Origin: Forficula auricularia
Taxonomy: Eukaryota > Arthropoda > Insecta > Dermaptera > Forficulidae
Assembly: GCA_024734495.1 (NCBI GenBank)
Contig: JALMQS010000875.1
Coordinates: 154,441 to 218,440, forward strand
Direction of reading: 5' to 3'
Length of the DNA: 64,000 bases
In this document: one piece after another, positions 46,040 to 56,766 of the stretch
How positions within the stretch are numbered: position 1 is the first letter of the stretch
Layout: each line of letters opens with the position of its first letter
Made by a program: the position numbers and the translations under genes
The notes under the pieces: model-generated
Told to the model about the DNA's origin: nothing
What the model saw: only the letters and a program-made list of their open reading frames with translations
Database searches by the model: none

Positions 46040-46510
46040 TTTAACCGACTTCAAAAAAGGAGGAGGATCTCTATTCGACTGATTTTTTTTTTTTTTTGTG
46101 TGCCTATGTTACCTCATATCTCCGCCAATTGTGAACCGATTTTGAAAATTTTTTTGCATTGTGTTCAGTCTAGCTTCCGATTGGTCCCGTTTTTTTCATT
46201 GGTATTAGACCTTTTTTGTTAGGTTTGTTCAGGCCTAACTTCTTTGTTTATCAACCGATTTCGATGATTCTTTTTTTATTGTAAAGGGGGTATCTTAGGG
46301 ATAGTGCTATATTAATTTGGTCAAGTTCTGATGATATGATTAACGACAAAATAACGTAAATCTCCAATTCTTATGAGCAAATAATCTAAATTATTATAAA
46401 TAAAATCTTTTATAAAAAAAATCTTATAACATTCATTTAAAACCCGCAAACGTTTCGGGAGAATTTCCATATTTATGAATTGAATTTTTTTTATTATTTT
46501 CTGATTCATT
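46040..46510 (+). repeat. Dispersed repeat, copy 2 (pair with 42030-42510)
   Basis: Collinear with 42030-42510, from TTTTTAACCGACTTCAAAAA to CCCGCAAACGTTTCGGGAGAATTTCC. Differences are scattered substitutions and small indels. Confidence 0.8.
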
Positions 46511-46879
46511 CGCCCGACCCTTTCTCTTACGAGATGCATGCAAGGTATTACACTCGGGAGCAGCTAAATCGACTCAACCTCTAAGCGCGCATACAAGGTT
46601 GTTTTTCTTTTAAATGGCCAGGCCGATTTTTTTAAAATAAATATATCTTTAAAGCTTATTTATTTATCTTTGTATTGATATCAATTTCAAGCAAATCGGC
46701 TCATTACTTTTTAAATTATGTGATCCGAATGGCTGAACTGGAAAAATTGCTGTTCCTAGCTGCCGCTACTTGTTAGTTACAATTTCCTTATAAAAACCAA
46801 TGTAACCAATTATTCTTATTAATCGATTTTCAGCAATTGACCTGAACACATCTATGCAAATTGACACAATTGTTTTTAG

Positions 46880-47728
46880 AAAATCACGGATACTAAGCCA
46901 GAAGTTGCCGCTCAAGTTGTTGCTCAGTTGGAACAGAGCCTTAGCCAAAGAGAAGTCGCTCGTCAATTGAACTTAAGTCAGTCTACTGTCTCAAGGGTCT
47001 ACAGAAGGTTTCAGGAGACTGGTGCCTTCACTCGGAGACCGAATACCCGCCGCCGCCGGTGCACGTCTGAGAGGGATGACCGTTTTATCGTCACGACGTC
47101 TCTCCGAAACCGCCACCTCACTGGTGTCGATGTCCAGCAGCAGCTGAGAGAAGTTCGAGGTCTGGCTGTCAGTCGGTGGACAGTCAGAAGACGCTTGAAG
47201 GAAGACAACCTCACTTGCAGAAGACCTGCCTCTGGACCAAAATTAACCTCACGTCACCGTCAAGCTCGACTTCAATTTGCTCGAGAGCATCTCAATTGGA
47301 GTATCGACCAATGGCGGGCTGTCCTTTTCACAGATGAGTGTAGAGTGTGCATTCATGGAAGTGACAAGAGAAGTCGGGTCTACAGGCGTCAGGGAGAGCG
47401 ATTTTCTCAATGCTGTTTCTCTCAAACAGTGTCACATGGTGGTGGTTCCTGCATGATTTGGGGTGGCATTTCTCTGGAGGGAAAAACAGATATTGTTTTT
47501 GTGCCTGGTGGAGGCCGGGGAGGGGGTCTAACAACTGACCGTTACATTGCTGACATTCTCCTGCATCATGTTGTTCCTTATAAAGGATTTATTGGGGAAA
47601 ATTTTTTACTGATGCATGATAATGCCCGGTGCCACACTGCGATGGTCACTCGGCAATACATGACCGAAGTCGCTATCCACACCATAGAGTGGCCAGCGCT
47701 CAGCCCAGACATGAATCCCATCGAACAT
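46880..47728 (+). CDS. Tc1-type (DD34E) transposase, C-terminus lost in an assembly gap
   Basis: Cut-and-paste DNA transposase of the IS630/Tc1/mariner superfamily, acting in the nucleus on its own terminal repeats. The frame is open from 46880 (just after a TAG) to the N gap at 47729. Counting from the TTG at 46928, residues 4-30 (SLSQREVARQLNLSQSTVSRV) form the first helix-turn-helix and about 79-93 (AVSRWTVRRRLKE) the second; a basic RRRR linker lies at 41-44. The catalytic triad is visible as D136 (LFTDECRV), D231 (LLMHDNARCHTA) and E266 (SPDMNPIEH), 34 residues apart. GGGRGGG (194-200) is the Tc1 glycine-rich motif. No ATG precedes the conserved start, so the first residues are lost or altered; no frameshift is visible. 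Terminal repeats were not found: the right end is in the gap and DNA beyond it belongs to another repeat. Typical length is about 340 residues, so roughly 60 are missing. Confidence 0.9.
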
Positions 47729-47828
47729 NNNNNNNNNNNNNNNNNNNNNNNNNNNNNNNNNNNNNNNNNNNNNNNNNNNNNNNNNNNNNNNNNNNNNNNN
47801 NNNNNNNNNNNNNNNNNNNNNNNNNNNN
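47729..47828. other. Assembly gap (100 N)
   Basis: A run of exactly 100 N interrupts the Tc1 transposase frame. Sequence to the right belongs to the minisatellite family of 26505-26860, so the true gap length and join are unknown. Confidence 1.
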
Positions 47829-48780
47829 CGGATCGTTGCTAAACTTTATCCAAATTCATTTGAAATATTAATATGTTTAGTCCTTTATTATTAATCAGAT
47901 ATCACTTGCAATTTGCAGTTCATGTTGACTTTAATTCAAAAATAAATATCGATACTCATTTAACAGTCGAGGAATAACCATTCTACATTCGATTTTTGAC
48001 ATTTGATTGCTGAAGACATAGAGCAATCAAGTTAAAATCAAAAATAGAGATTGATTCTCATCTAATACTTGAGGAATGACAATTCTACTTTAGATTTTTG
48101 ACGCTTCGATTTTTATTGGTAACCATTGCTGAAGACATGGAGGAATCGGCTTAAAATAAAAAATAACGATACTAGAGGAATAACCTTATTGCATTCCATT
48201 TTTGATGTTTTGACTTTTAATGGCAACCTCTACTGAAAACGTGGAAGAATCGACTTAAAATCAAAAAGACTAAACTTCTTTTATGGTAAACAACTCAAGC
48301 TTGAAATATAAAAATTTGTTTTGAGATTTTTATTGTTTTTCAACCTAGATCATACACCCAATTTGGCAACTCGAGTTGTTTACCATAAAAGAATTTAGTC
48401 TTTTTGATTTTAAGTCGATTCTTCCACGTTTTCAGTAGAGGTCGCCATTAAAAGTCAAAACATCAAAAATGGAATGCAATAAGGTTATTCCTCTAGTATT
48501 AGATAATAATCGATCGTTATTTTTTATTTTAAGCCGATTCCTCCATGTCTTCAGCAATGGTTACCAATAATAATCGAAGCGTCAAAAATCTAAAGTAGAA
48601 TTGTCATTCCTCAAGTATTAGATGAGAATCAATCTCTATTTTTGATTTGAACTCGATTCCTCTATGTCTTCAGCAATGGTTACCAATAAAAACCGAAACG
48701 TTAAAAATCCAATATAGAATGGTTATTCCTCAAGTACTAGAATCAATCGCTATTTTCTTTTTTTGGAATGCCTCATCGAA
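47829..48780. repeat. Mirrored minisatellite (large palindrome)
   Basis: 47829-48270 repeats the leader and ~117-bp units of 26505-26860. 48390-48770 holds the same units in inverse orientation. The arms meet around 48280-48390, where AAACAACTCAAGCTTG faces CTCGAGTTGTTT. A 66-bp piece of the centre (about 48306-48372, TTTGAGATTTTTATTG...) recurs at 49316-49388. Confidence 0.8.
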
Positions 48781-49660
48781 ATCCACTCAATTAAAAAATT
48801 TAATTTATTATTTATTCAATAGTTTCATAGAAAAATTTACATACATACCTACATATATCGGCGACTCAGGGTTCCCGGTTACAGCTCGTTGGGCCGTTTT
48901 TCGCAGCTTATACGCCATTTCTCTCGATCGTAGAAAAATTTGTCGGGACAAAAGATTTAAATTTGTAAATGGCCTCCCCTTATTTTTAATCCAATTTTAA
49001 CCAAAATCTAATCAGTTCTCAATAAAATAAAATATCTAATTCGACTTTCCTTCAGTACATCCACTGAGAAATTATTTAATGTTACATAGTGAGAACATTG
49101 AGTGGTAAATTTCTCTATGATATAGTTGGGGGTAATCAATTATACTTGTAGTATCAATTTTTTTAGGCACATCGATGTCGAAACGTCTCTCAAAAACAAT
49201 AAATAATATTAAAAAAAAAATTGACCTACCACTGAAAGTTCTGACTATATAAAATATCTAATTTAAAAAGTAAGAAATAAAGGTGGTAGAAAGAAACCGT
49301 TGGAATTAATTATAATATATCTAAATATAAAAATTTATTTTGAGATTTTTATTGTTTTTCAACCTAGATCATACACCCAATTTGGCAACACACACACACA
49401 CACACACACCCACATATAGCTACAACCGAGGGGTAAACCGCGATTTTAATTAGTCTTTGGAATTACGTGGAATTATTTTGGAATTCATTAGATAATGCCC
49501 CTTTATCTATTTTGTCTTCTACTTGGAAATAAAGTGGAAGTGGAAGTAGGTGTACACGATATTAGGTTCACCCCTCGGGTTCAACAGATATTTTGATAAA
49601 ATAATGTATCTATTCAAATATAAATTTTTCTATGTTCTCTATAGAAAGTTCTATTTTATT
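48781..49660. other. Spacer with a (CA)n tract, no gene seen
   Basis: (CA)n at 49386-49412, directly after the 66-bp repeat shared with 48306-48372. The frame at 48647-49000 begins in the minisatellite and has no domain. Confidence 0.45.
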
Positions 49661-49773
49661 TAACGCCATGAATTTACTCAATCAAAATTGTTTTAGCCGT
49701 TTTTTAGATATTTCGAAAAATCGTAGAATAACTACTACAATACTTCACCATACCTACCCCATTTGGTAAAGTG
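49661..49773 (+). mobile_element. HINE/DINE-1-like 3' end fragment
   Basis: Carries GTTTTAGCCGTTTTTTAGATATTTCGAAAAA, then ACAATACTTCACCATACCTACC and TTTGGTAAAGTG: the terminal ~110 bp of the family with a damaged hairpin. Confidence 0.6.
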
Positions 49774-50605
49774 AAAATTATTTTTCGGGAAATTCATGTT
49801 ATTCCTTGATATACGTATATTTATTCTATGAAATGGCTAGTATTATAAATTTAGATTAGTTAAAACTTGATGTGCACTTTTCGTGTGTGTTAAATGTCTG
49901 TTTTGAGGGGATGATATCCACTCGTTAGTCCCGTTTCCTCCCTTTATAACATTTCTGTGTCTGGCCTTTGTTTTATTTTACCAAATTTAACTATGCTTAA
50001 ACGCACAGTCTTGGTTGAGGTTTGCTACATTTTGTTTATTTATTTGTTTTATTTCGGTTTCATTTGCTTATTTGCGTGTTCTCGGCTTGTCTACATCAAC
50101 ACCCTCTGCTCTTTACTCTACCAGAATTTCCCTCCTTTTATCATTTTCTATTATTATATATAAGCATCAACTACTAACAATATACATAAAGTTAATTTAT
50201 TTATTTGTAATTATTTGGTTGACAGATCTTCATTTTATTTAATATTCCATTTTGGGAATTGTGTAAAGAAACGTCAAATGAGAGACAGCCACGTACATGG
50301 CGAGATTGACAGTGAAATGAAAATCTTGATTGAAATGTGAAGTCAACTAATGGCAAAATATACAAATTCTATAGATTAGTATATTATACAATATAAGCAG
50401 GTAACGTTTTGTAGATTATATTCCCCCGGAAATCGCTGGTCTAAATAAAATGGTAATTACCCCCATAATTGCTTATGCAAAAAAATGTTACAAGTTGACA
50501 AAAATTCAATGATAAAATTGCCGTAAATTGTATAATTTACTAATGTTGTTATTAGAGTGGAGTAAAAAAGTGAGCAAAGAGGTTAAAACTAACGTAAAAG
50601 GTTCT
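49774..50605. other. Spacer, no gene supported
   Basis: Two overlapping plus-strand frames (49957-50163, 50015-50242) are hydrophobic and AT-driven, with no recognisable family. Confidence 0.35.
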
Positions 50606-50611
50606 TAGATA

Positions 50612-51167
50612 GGTGGGGCAGAGCACCTTGCTTATTTAGAAAATCAATTACCTAATAAAAAGTAAAGCAGATATATGTTTAATTCTTTGAACAGTATCAA
50701 GCACCACGTTTGAATTTTGTGTTTACACAGTTTTAAAGATGATAATTTTATCAGACAGATAGCGTCCATTATTCTCAATACACTGCGTAAATCAAACTCG
50801 GAAGTTTCGTTCAACTCTTTCCAGTAAGTATATCAACGAGTATGTTGGCGACAACTTGACGAATGTTTTTCTTCAGGTGAGCCAGGGTCCTAGGATGATC
50901 GTTGTAGACAAGTGATTTTAGATAGCCCCATAAAAAATAGTCTCAAGGGGCTAAATCAGGCGACCGTGCTGGCTAGTGCAGAACTCCCCTCAATGAGATG
51001 ACGCAGGATATTGAGAATAATGTACTCCATCACCCTGATATCATCTTTAAAACTGTGTAAATATAAAATTTGAATGTTGTGCTTGATGCTGTTCAAAGAA
51101 TTAAATATAAATCTGCGTTACTTTTTTCTAAATTGAATTTATAAATAAACAAGGTGCTCTGCCCTAC
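50612..51167. mobile_element. Mariner-derived foldback element, about 556 bp
   Basis: Ends are inverted: GGTGGGGCAGAGCACCTTG at the left, CAAGGTGCTCTGCCCTAC at the right, flanked by TA. The arms pair over about 170 bp (TCTTTGAACAGTATCAAGCACCAC against TGTTGTGCTTGATGCTGTTCAAAGA). The interior carries a mariner-like transposase remnant on the minus strand (next entry). Both ends appear to come from the 3' side of one parental transposon. Confidence 0.8.
50740..50972 (-). pseudogene. Mariner-like transposase C-terminal remnant
   Basis: Reading from 50972 downward: ARSPDLAP, a stop where Leu is usual, DYFLWGYLKSLVYNDHPRTL, then AHLKKNIRQVVANI. SPDL.P.D.FLWGYLKS.VY is the block around the third catalytic acidic residue in many Tc1/mariner transposases. 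The frame hits TGA at 50811-50813; a +1 shift continues as ELNETSEFDLRSVLRIMDA. With at least one stop and one frameshift, no active enzyme is possible. The region with the first two catalytic Asp residues is absent. Confidence 0.75.
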
Positions 51168-51169
51168 TA

Positions 51170-51714
51170 TATATTTCAACTTCATGGTATGATACAGGTA
51201 TAAATTACGAGTCACTCATCAATAAAATTTTACTATGAATAGGTATGTGTAAATCTTGGAGTTACATTTATTAGCTAGCTAGCTACATATCATAGATGGG
51301 CTTTCGTCTCGATGGATATTCACTGGCTTTTAATTCTCGAAAGACTGACAGCAACAATTAGATGATCTTGGAACAAGCATAATCAGTGATTTTCTCTTAT
51401 CAAAAGATTTTCTTAGCGAGAGTAAGAGTAATTGATTTTAAAAGAACAAATGGAAAACCGTATTCTCTGCTTAATAGGAATAACGTCAAATAAATATATT
51501 AAATTCAACACAGGAAAAAATAAAATAAATTAAAAAATTGGCCCTTTGCTATTTCTAGACTTTATAAGGTAAATAGTGTTTAATTATTCAAATATTAAAA
51601 ACTATTGCTGATCATATCATTTTATATCCAATGCAAAATATTTATTCGTGTACTATTAGACTAGATTTTAGATTTTAAGTCGATTCTATTTCAATAACAA
51701 TAAGTACCATAGAT
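51170..51714. other. Spacer with one short dispersed repeat copy
   Basis: 51405-51485 belongs to the GAGAGTAGCAGAG family (AGCGAGAGTAAGAGTAATTG..TTCTCTGCTTAATAGGAATAA). No gene. Confidence 0.45.
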
Positions 51715-52328
51715 CGGGGGTTCCCAAAATTTTCCGAGTCTCCTTTTTTCAATTAAAATTTTTTCATGGCGCCCTTCCCTAAGTATATATTAAAACAAAT
51801 ACCGTATTTCTCTCTGTCTCTCTTGTATTAAGGTGTCATATCTTGAATTAATAGTTTATTTTCAATGAAAATCAAAATTCAGACCATGGGGAACTTTTGT
51901 ATATATTTCGAATTTTTTCGATGGTGTCAAAGTAATTTTCTCTTTATATTAGTAAACCTTTTACCGTATTTGTTCTCTCTAAAAATACTCTTGTATTAGA
52001 ATCGATAAAAACATCTTGAAATTAATAGTTTATTTTTTCAATGAAAATCCAAAATTCCAGACCACATGGGGGAACCTTTGTATATATTTCAGATTTTTTC
52101 GATAGTATCAAGATTAAATTTTTCTCTTTATATTAAAACAAATTCCTGTTTAGTCTCTCTAAATACTCTTGGAATATTTATGTCTAATCTCGTAAGCTAA
52201 GAGATAAAAATGAATAAATTTATTTTTAGCTTCTCGCATTTTTGGCTAATTAATCCAAATGTCTTGCTGATTATCATTCTTGTCCCACCTGTGAAAGAGC
52301 TGCGGCGCTTCTAGTTTAGGAGCCTCTG
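51715..52328. mobile_element. hAT-like element, about 614 bp, with an internal tandem duplication
   Basis: Left end CGGGGGTTCCCAAAATTTTCC and right end CTAGTTTAGGAGCCTCTG are weak inverted repeats of the CAGTGGTTCCCAAACT type. Flanks CCATAGAT and CCATAGAG match at 7 of 8 bases. The interior holds a ~175-bp unit repeated about twice (TTGAA-TTAATAGTTTATTTT..CAATGAAAATC at about 51852 and 52017) plus a partial third copy. No transposase frame. Confidence 0.65.
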
Positions 52329-52336
52329 CCATAGAG

Positions 52337-53520
52337 AATAAAATCTTCTAAAATTCAAGGTAGAATATTCATCTTGAACTAAGTATTAGACCAGTGTACT
52401 TCAAATGTTCCTCAGGTCAAGTATCAACCAAAGTCACAAATTTGTAGTTAGCGTAGTGCGACCTAAAAATGTTTTATTTTTATTATCTCTAAAAAGTGTG
52501 TGATTTTTAACTCAAAAACATACAAACTTATATTTTTTATGGGCCCATTAATTACTATTTATATTATGAATTGTATTACATATATATTGTTCACTTCTGT
52601 TTGAGTTTCAATACCAACTTTATATTAGCTTAAGCCCTTTTCTTTTTTCTTTTTTATCTTGAACATCTATAAATGATATTTATTGGTTAAAAAAAGTTTT
52701 CTTCATGTTGTTTTTATTTGAAAGAGAAACTGATCACAAAACAAAATAAAATGTACTTTACAGAAAACTTGAGATCAAATTTTACTATATTTTCTTATCC
52801 AAGTTTGACAAAAAAGACAAAAAAAACTTGACGATGACATAAGTGATATACATGCCACGTCCCTAAGGGCTTCACTTTAACATTTTACCCGGGTGCTTTT
52901 TTTTATCCAAGAGAATAAAAATAAGAAAATAAATATATTCGCATAGTTTTTATATTTTTCCTTGTTTTAGAATAAATGTATGTTTTTTTTTTTTAATTAT
53001 ATAAATTAATAATTAAAATTTTTACATTACATTTTAATAATGAAATTTTGTGATTTTATTTCGGATGAAAAAAATTTATAAATTAACGTGTTTCTAATTT
53101 AAAAAGAAAGAATAATCTTTGACAAAATTCATAATTTATTAAAATATTAGTCCAAATTAGAGAGTTATTAACGAAGAATCAAAGTTGATCAAGCATGTGG
53201 AGGGTCATGAAGGTTTGAAGGTAATAAGAGTTAGAAAAGACGGAGGCCGGGAGAGATTTCCAGTTTCTTGAAGTTTAAAAAAAGCACCTATTTCTCCCAG
53301 GGTTGATTGCACCTTGGATACTACCTTCTTAAGTTGCACCCCCTCTCCTATCCGCATCCCCATCCCTTATTTTCTGCTCCAAAACTCCAAGAGACCGTCC
53401 ATAAAAACCTCTCCCCCTGTGCCACATTCAGTCACATTGTCATTGAGTCCCCTCCTGTACTGTGACGTCACACTATCACTTTTATACCATAATTTAATAA
53501 TTGTAGATATTTTTTTATTG
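52337..53520. other. AT-rich spacer, no gene supported
   Basis: The plus-strand frame starting at 53314 (160 codons) opens in C-rich DNA and then runs through the palindrome at 53525-53905, so it is not considered a gene. Confidence 0.4.
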
Positions 53521-53524
53521 AATG

Positions 53525-53905
53525 TAATGGAAGGCAGCCCAGAGGTAGTGAGGAAAGAAAAAATTAACACATATCAAATAAGGTGTAATTTATTGGAATC
53601 CTTCCTCCTTTCCTTTCAAACCGACGTTTCGGAGGATTTTTCCCTCCTTCTTCAGGGTTTCAAAGGATCAATGAATCAAACAAATAAAATGTTTCCTTCT
53701 TCTCTCCACAGTAGTGTTAAAAATGAAGAAAGTTTTGAACACTACTGTGGAAGCGAAAGGAAAACATTTTATTTGTTTCATTCATTGACCCTTTAGCTGT
53801 GAGAGCTCGAAGCATCGTTTGAAAAGGAGAAGGTAAATTACACCTGTGATAAGTGTTAATTTTCTTTCCTCACTATCTCTGGGCTTGCCTTCCTTTCTAC
53901 CAGTC
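53525..53905. mobile_element. Penelope-like terminal palindrome with hammerhead-like core
   Basis: Outer arms: GGAAGGCAGCCCAGAGGTAG, then TGAGGAAAGAAAAAATTAACAC, against GTGTTAATTTTCTTTCCTCA and CTATCTCTGGGCTTGCCTTCC. An inner pair AACAAATAAAATGTTTCC..CCACAGTAGTGTT faces AACACTACTGTGG..GGAAAACATTTTATTTGTT. On the minus strand, 53655 down to 53621 reads CTGAAGA-A-GGAGG..CCTCC-GAAACGTCGG. Confidence 0.75.
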
Positions 53906-54054
53906 AATCTCTCTCCAGAGAAAATTTCGTTAAAATTTTTTTATAATTTTAACTCAACTAAAAAAGGATTTAATATATTTTAAGTTTAACTTTATTTTTA
54001 TTCATATCATTTAACACATTATTATTATTCTCTATTACTATTATTATAGTATTT

Positions 54055-54200
54055 TTTTTGGTATTTCGGCCTTTCCAGCCATCAGCCTATTTACGATACT
54101 ATTATATTTTTAAATTTTGTCTTGTATCTAGGGATCATTTGATTAGCAGGCTGGTACGCTATCCCCTCGGGCAACCCGAGCCCCATTATTATTGTTTTAT
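54055..54200 (-). mobile_element. SINE-like remnant
   Basis: On the minus strand, GATAGCGTACCAGCCTGC resembles a pol III A box region and is followed by GATCCCTAGATACAAG and TAGTATCGTAAATAGGCT, then GATGGCTGGAAAGGCC. The body order matches 5530-5692. Confidence 0.4.
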
Positions 54201-54244
54201 AAATAAATTAAAAAAATATATTAAAAGAGAAAGAATTTAGTAGA

Positions 54245-54350
54245 AATATTTTTATATCAGAGGGGATTCGTCCCCTCAGGAGATGAACCTGAGAACTAAC
54301 ATGCTTTCCAGGCAGTTAGCTCAACTCTCGAGACAAAAACCTATCTGTGA
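54245..54350 (-). mobile_element. tRNA-like SINE head
   Basis: Minus strand: GAGTTGAGCTAACTGCCTGG (A-box-like), GCATGTTAGTTCTCA, then GGTTCATCTCC (B-box-like), at tRNA-like spacing. No clear tail or target duplication. It lies next to the remnant at 54055-54200. Confidence 0.35.
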
Positions 54351-55445
54351 CCCGCAATAATATTATATACGTAAGGAAAGACATTTTTTACTCCATTCTT
54401 CTATAACGGAAAATAAAAAATTCAGCTTAAAATGAAAAAAAGTTTTTCATAGTGGACCTTTTATTTAAATATAAAACTAAGATTTAGCATTTTTTTATAA
54501 TAGCTTGAACATTTTTCAAAAAATCAGCCCGGGTTATAAACCAATGTATATATGGTATATTAAGAGAGAAAGGATTTAATTTTTAGTACAAAATCTTAGA
54601 TATAAATTGGTTTTTAACCCGAGATGATTGTTTGAAAGACATTCCAACTATATTTAAAAAAAAAAAAAGATGCTCAAATCTTTAGTTTTAAAAATTATAT
54701 TAAAATTTTATTTTCAATTTTAATTTGATTTTTGTGACATCAAAATTTTTAAGATCCCCGGCCTCCCCTGTCACATTTCGTCACAAATCTGAGATGCTCC
54801 CTCCCCTTAACGTACGTGACGTAATTTATGGACGCCCCCCAATTATCACTCTTATTCTCTTAAAAGAATAATAAATTACTCGGTTCAGTTTCCTCGTTTG
54901 AATTTGAATTAATTAGTAATTTTTAAAAAGAAAATGTTAAATTCGAATGATAAGACAACAAACAAATCTAATATCAAAAAAGACTTTTAGGATAATATCT
55001 GGAGTTTCGTTATCTAACACATAAAATACACAAGCGTGCTCATCAAAGTTTAATGATAGTTGTTTTTAAGAATTTATTTACAGCCTCTCAGTCGAAATCT
55101 CCAAAATGAGATGAACGCTCATAGATAACTATAAAACTTTATATATAATTAAACGTTTAAAAGTTGAAGTATTTCGTTTAAAATCACCTCAATTTTAAAT
55201 AATCCTAACAGATTATATTAGACAAATTAGTATTCCAAACTAGTTTTATAATGGTTTTTGAAGGAATAAAATGAACGCTTCTAATTAATTCGAAATATAA
55301 ATTTTTAATTCTAATTAATTGGTATTTGATGAAAACATTCATTTGTTACGACTGATTCAATTTAGCCATCTATTTCCAAATATTTTATTTGCTTATTCGT
55401 GTTTAGAAATCTCTAAAATGCAAAGGAAAATTTTGACATAATATG
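54351..55445. other. AT-rich spacer, no gene seen
   Basis: A small inverted pair around 54530-54620 (CCCGGGTTATAAACCAATGTATAT / ATATAAATTGGTTTTTAACCCGAG) is the only structure noted. Confidence 0.4.
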
Positions 55446-55448
55446 TCT

Positions 55449-55859
55449 CTCCGAGAAAAGGGACCTAGTGTGTGAAAATGAAGTTTTGAGAAAAACGCAT
55501 TTAAAGTTTCATAACGCATTATCACTTTGAACACACCTTCAGTTGGGAGATACGATTTGGTATGGTTAGTTATGATTGGGTGCCGACTTTGGTGACGTCA
55601 TGCCTATGTGGTGACGTATTTTTTGTAAAAATAACTATAAGAAAGGAAAAGAATAAAGTGACGCTTCAGTCTTGTGCCAACTGTATAACGAGTGTTATCA
55701 ATATCTCAAAAGTTGTTTCGTTTTGTACGTTTTTATGGGGTAAATAAATTTTTATCAGAAATATAACTAATTTCATCTTACTCTACACCCTTTTAGGTAC
55801 TAGAATCCACTCTTAAGTCCAAACCCGTTTTTTGACACACTAGGTCCCTTTTCTCGGAG
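55449..55859. mobile_element. MITE, 411 bp, ~30-bp terminal inverted repeats
   Basis: CTCCGAGAAAAGGGACCTAG then TGTGTGAAAA at the left; TTTTGACACA then CTAGGTCCCTTTTCTCGGAG at the right. The interior is not palindromic and contains two GTGACGT motifs (GGTGACGTCATG at 55590, GGTGACGTATT at 55611). No target duplication is obvious, so superfamily is not assigned. Confidence 0.8.
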
Positions 55860-56073
55860 GTCACATATATTTTTTCTTTTTGTTTACCATATTTGTGTGG
55901 AAAACGAAAACATGAAAAGGGAAGGTCGTAATAAAGTACATTTCAATGCTAAAATGTGTGTATTTTCGAAACGAAAAACTTATTAAAATTTAAGTTTTCA
56001 AGCTTCAGATTTCAGTGTTGCTGAAAATAAGAAAAAAACGAATCGTTATCTGGCCAACTCTTTAACACTTGTA
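55860..56073. other. Spacer, no gene seen
   Basis: AT-rich, no recognisable feature. Confidence 0.4.
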
Positions 56074-56186
56074 AAGGGTGTTTTTTAGAGGTTCACAAAT
56101 TTAAATTAAAATTAAACAAAGAAAAATATTTTTAATATCAATGAAACTGGCTTTATTGGAAAGATAATTTCATGCCATTAATGTTT

Positions 56187-56604
56187 GATTATCACAATTC
56201 TACAAAAAAGTTTTGCTTCCTCTTTGATTTTCAAATTACCACTTGTTTGTAGCTCAATTAGAACTAGCGTTATTACTAAAAGACAAAGACCATATATTTC
56301 TATCTATGTTTTTTATCCTTTATATTAACGTGGTTTTAGTTTTTTAGTTATAACTCAAGATCTAATTGAGCTAAAAATAAGAGGTAATTTGAAAATCAAA
56401 GAGGAAACTGTTACGTCAACAAAATATTTTGATTTCAAATATTGCTGGCTAATATCTAACGGGACTCGAAAATACGTCAAATGGCATTTTTCGTTGTTTT
56501 AAACGATAATATGTCGAAACTCTGACCTGTTGTAAAAAATCGAGAAATTGCATGGAAATCAGCGTATAAAACTCTCTTAGGTTTACGGGTACAAATTTTT
56601 GTAG
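56187..56604. mobile_element. Second copy of the 3828-4443 foldback family, nested
   Basis: Shares CTTCCTCTTTGATTTTCAAA, GAGCTAAAAATAAGAGGTAATTTGA, CTCTGACCTGTTGTAAAAAATCG and TTAGGTTTACGGGTACAAATTTTTG with the first copy. Most of the left arm is missing. It separates the minus-arm transposase codons from the stop region and terminal repeat. Confidence 0.75.
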
Positions 56605-56610
56605 ACCTTT

Positions 56611-56766
56611 TTATGATTTCGGCCATGTGGCCGCCGCGGCTGGCGCGTAGATGGGTCAATCTGGATTTCCAATTTTCACATATTTTTTTCAGCAATTGTG
56701 TTCGTATTTCGCCAATAATTTGCCGAATGTTGTGTTCCAAGTGTTTAATCGTCTCTTGTTTATCGG
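56611..56766 (-). pseudogene. Mariner-like transposase C-terminus, left arm copy
   Basis: Minus-strand frame: DKQETIKHLEHNIRQIIGEI, RTQLLKKICENWKSRLTHLR, ASRGGHMAEII. This is the terminal segment of Tc1/mariner transposases of the type ending in a RASRGGHMPEIIF-like motif. The frame then runs into the inserted foldback, which replaces the native end. The DDE catalytic core is absent. Confidence 0.8.

Noticed and set aside
53314..53796. 160-codon open frame
   Set aside because: Its second half runs through the palindrome at 53525-53905, including the GACGTTTCGG motif, so it is a by-product of a repeat.
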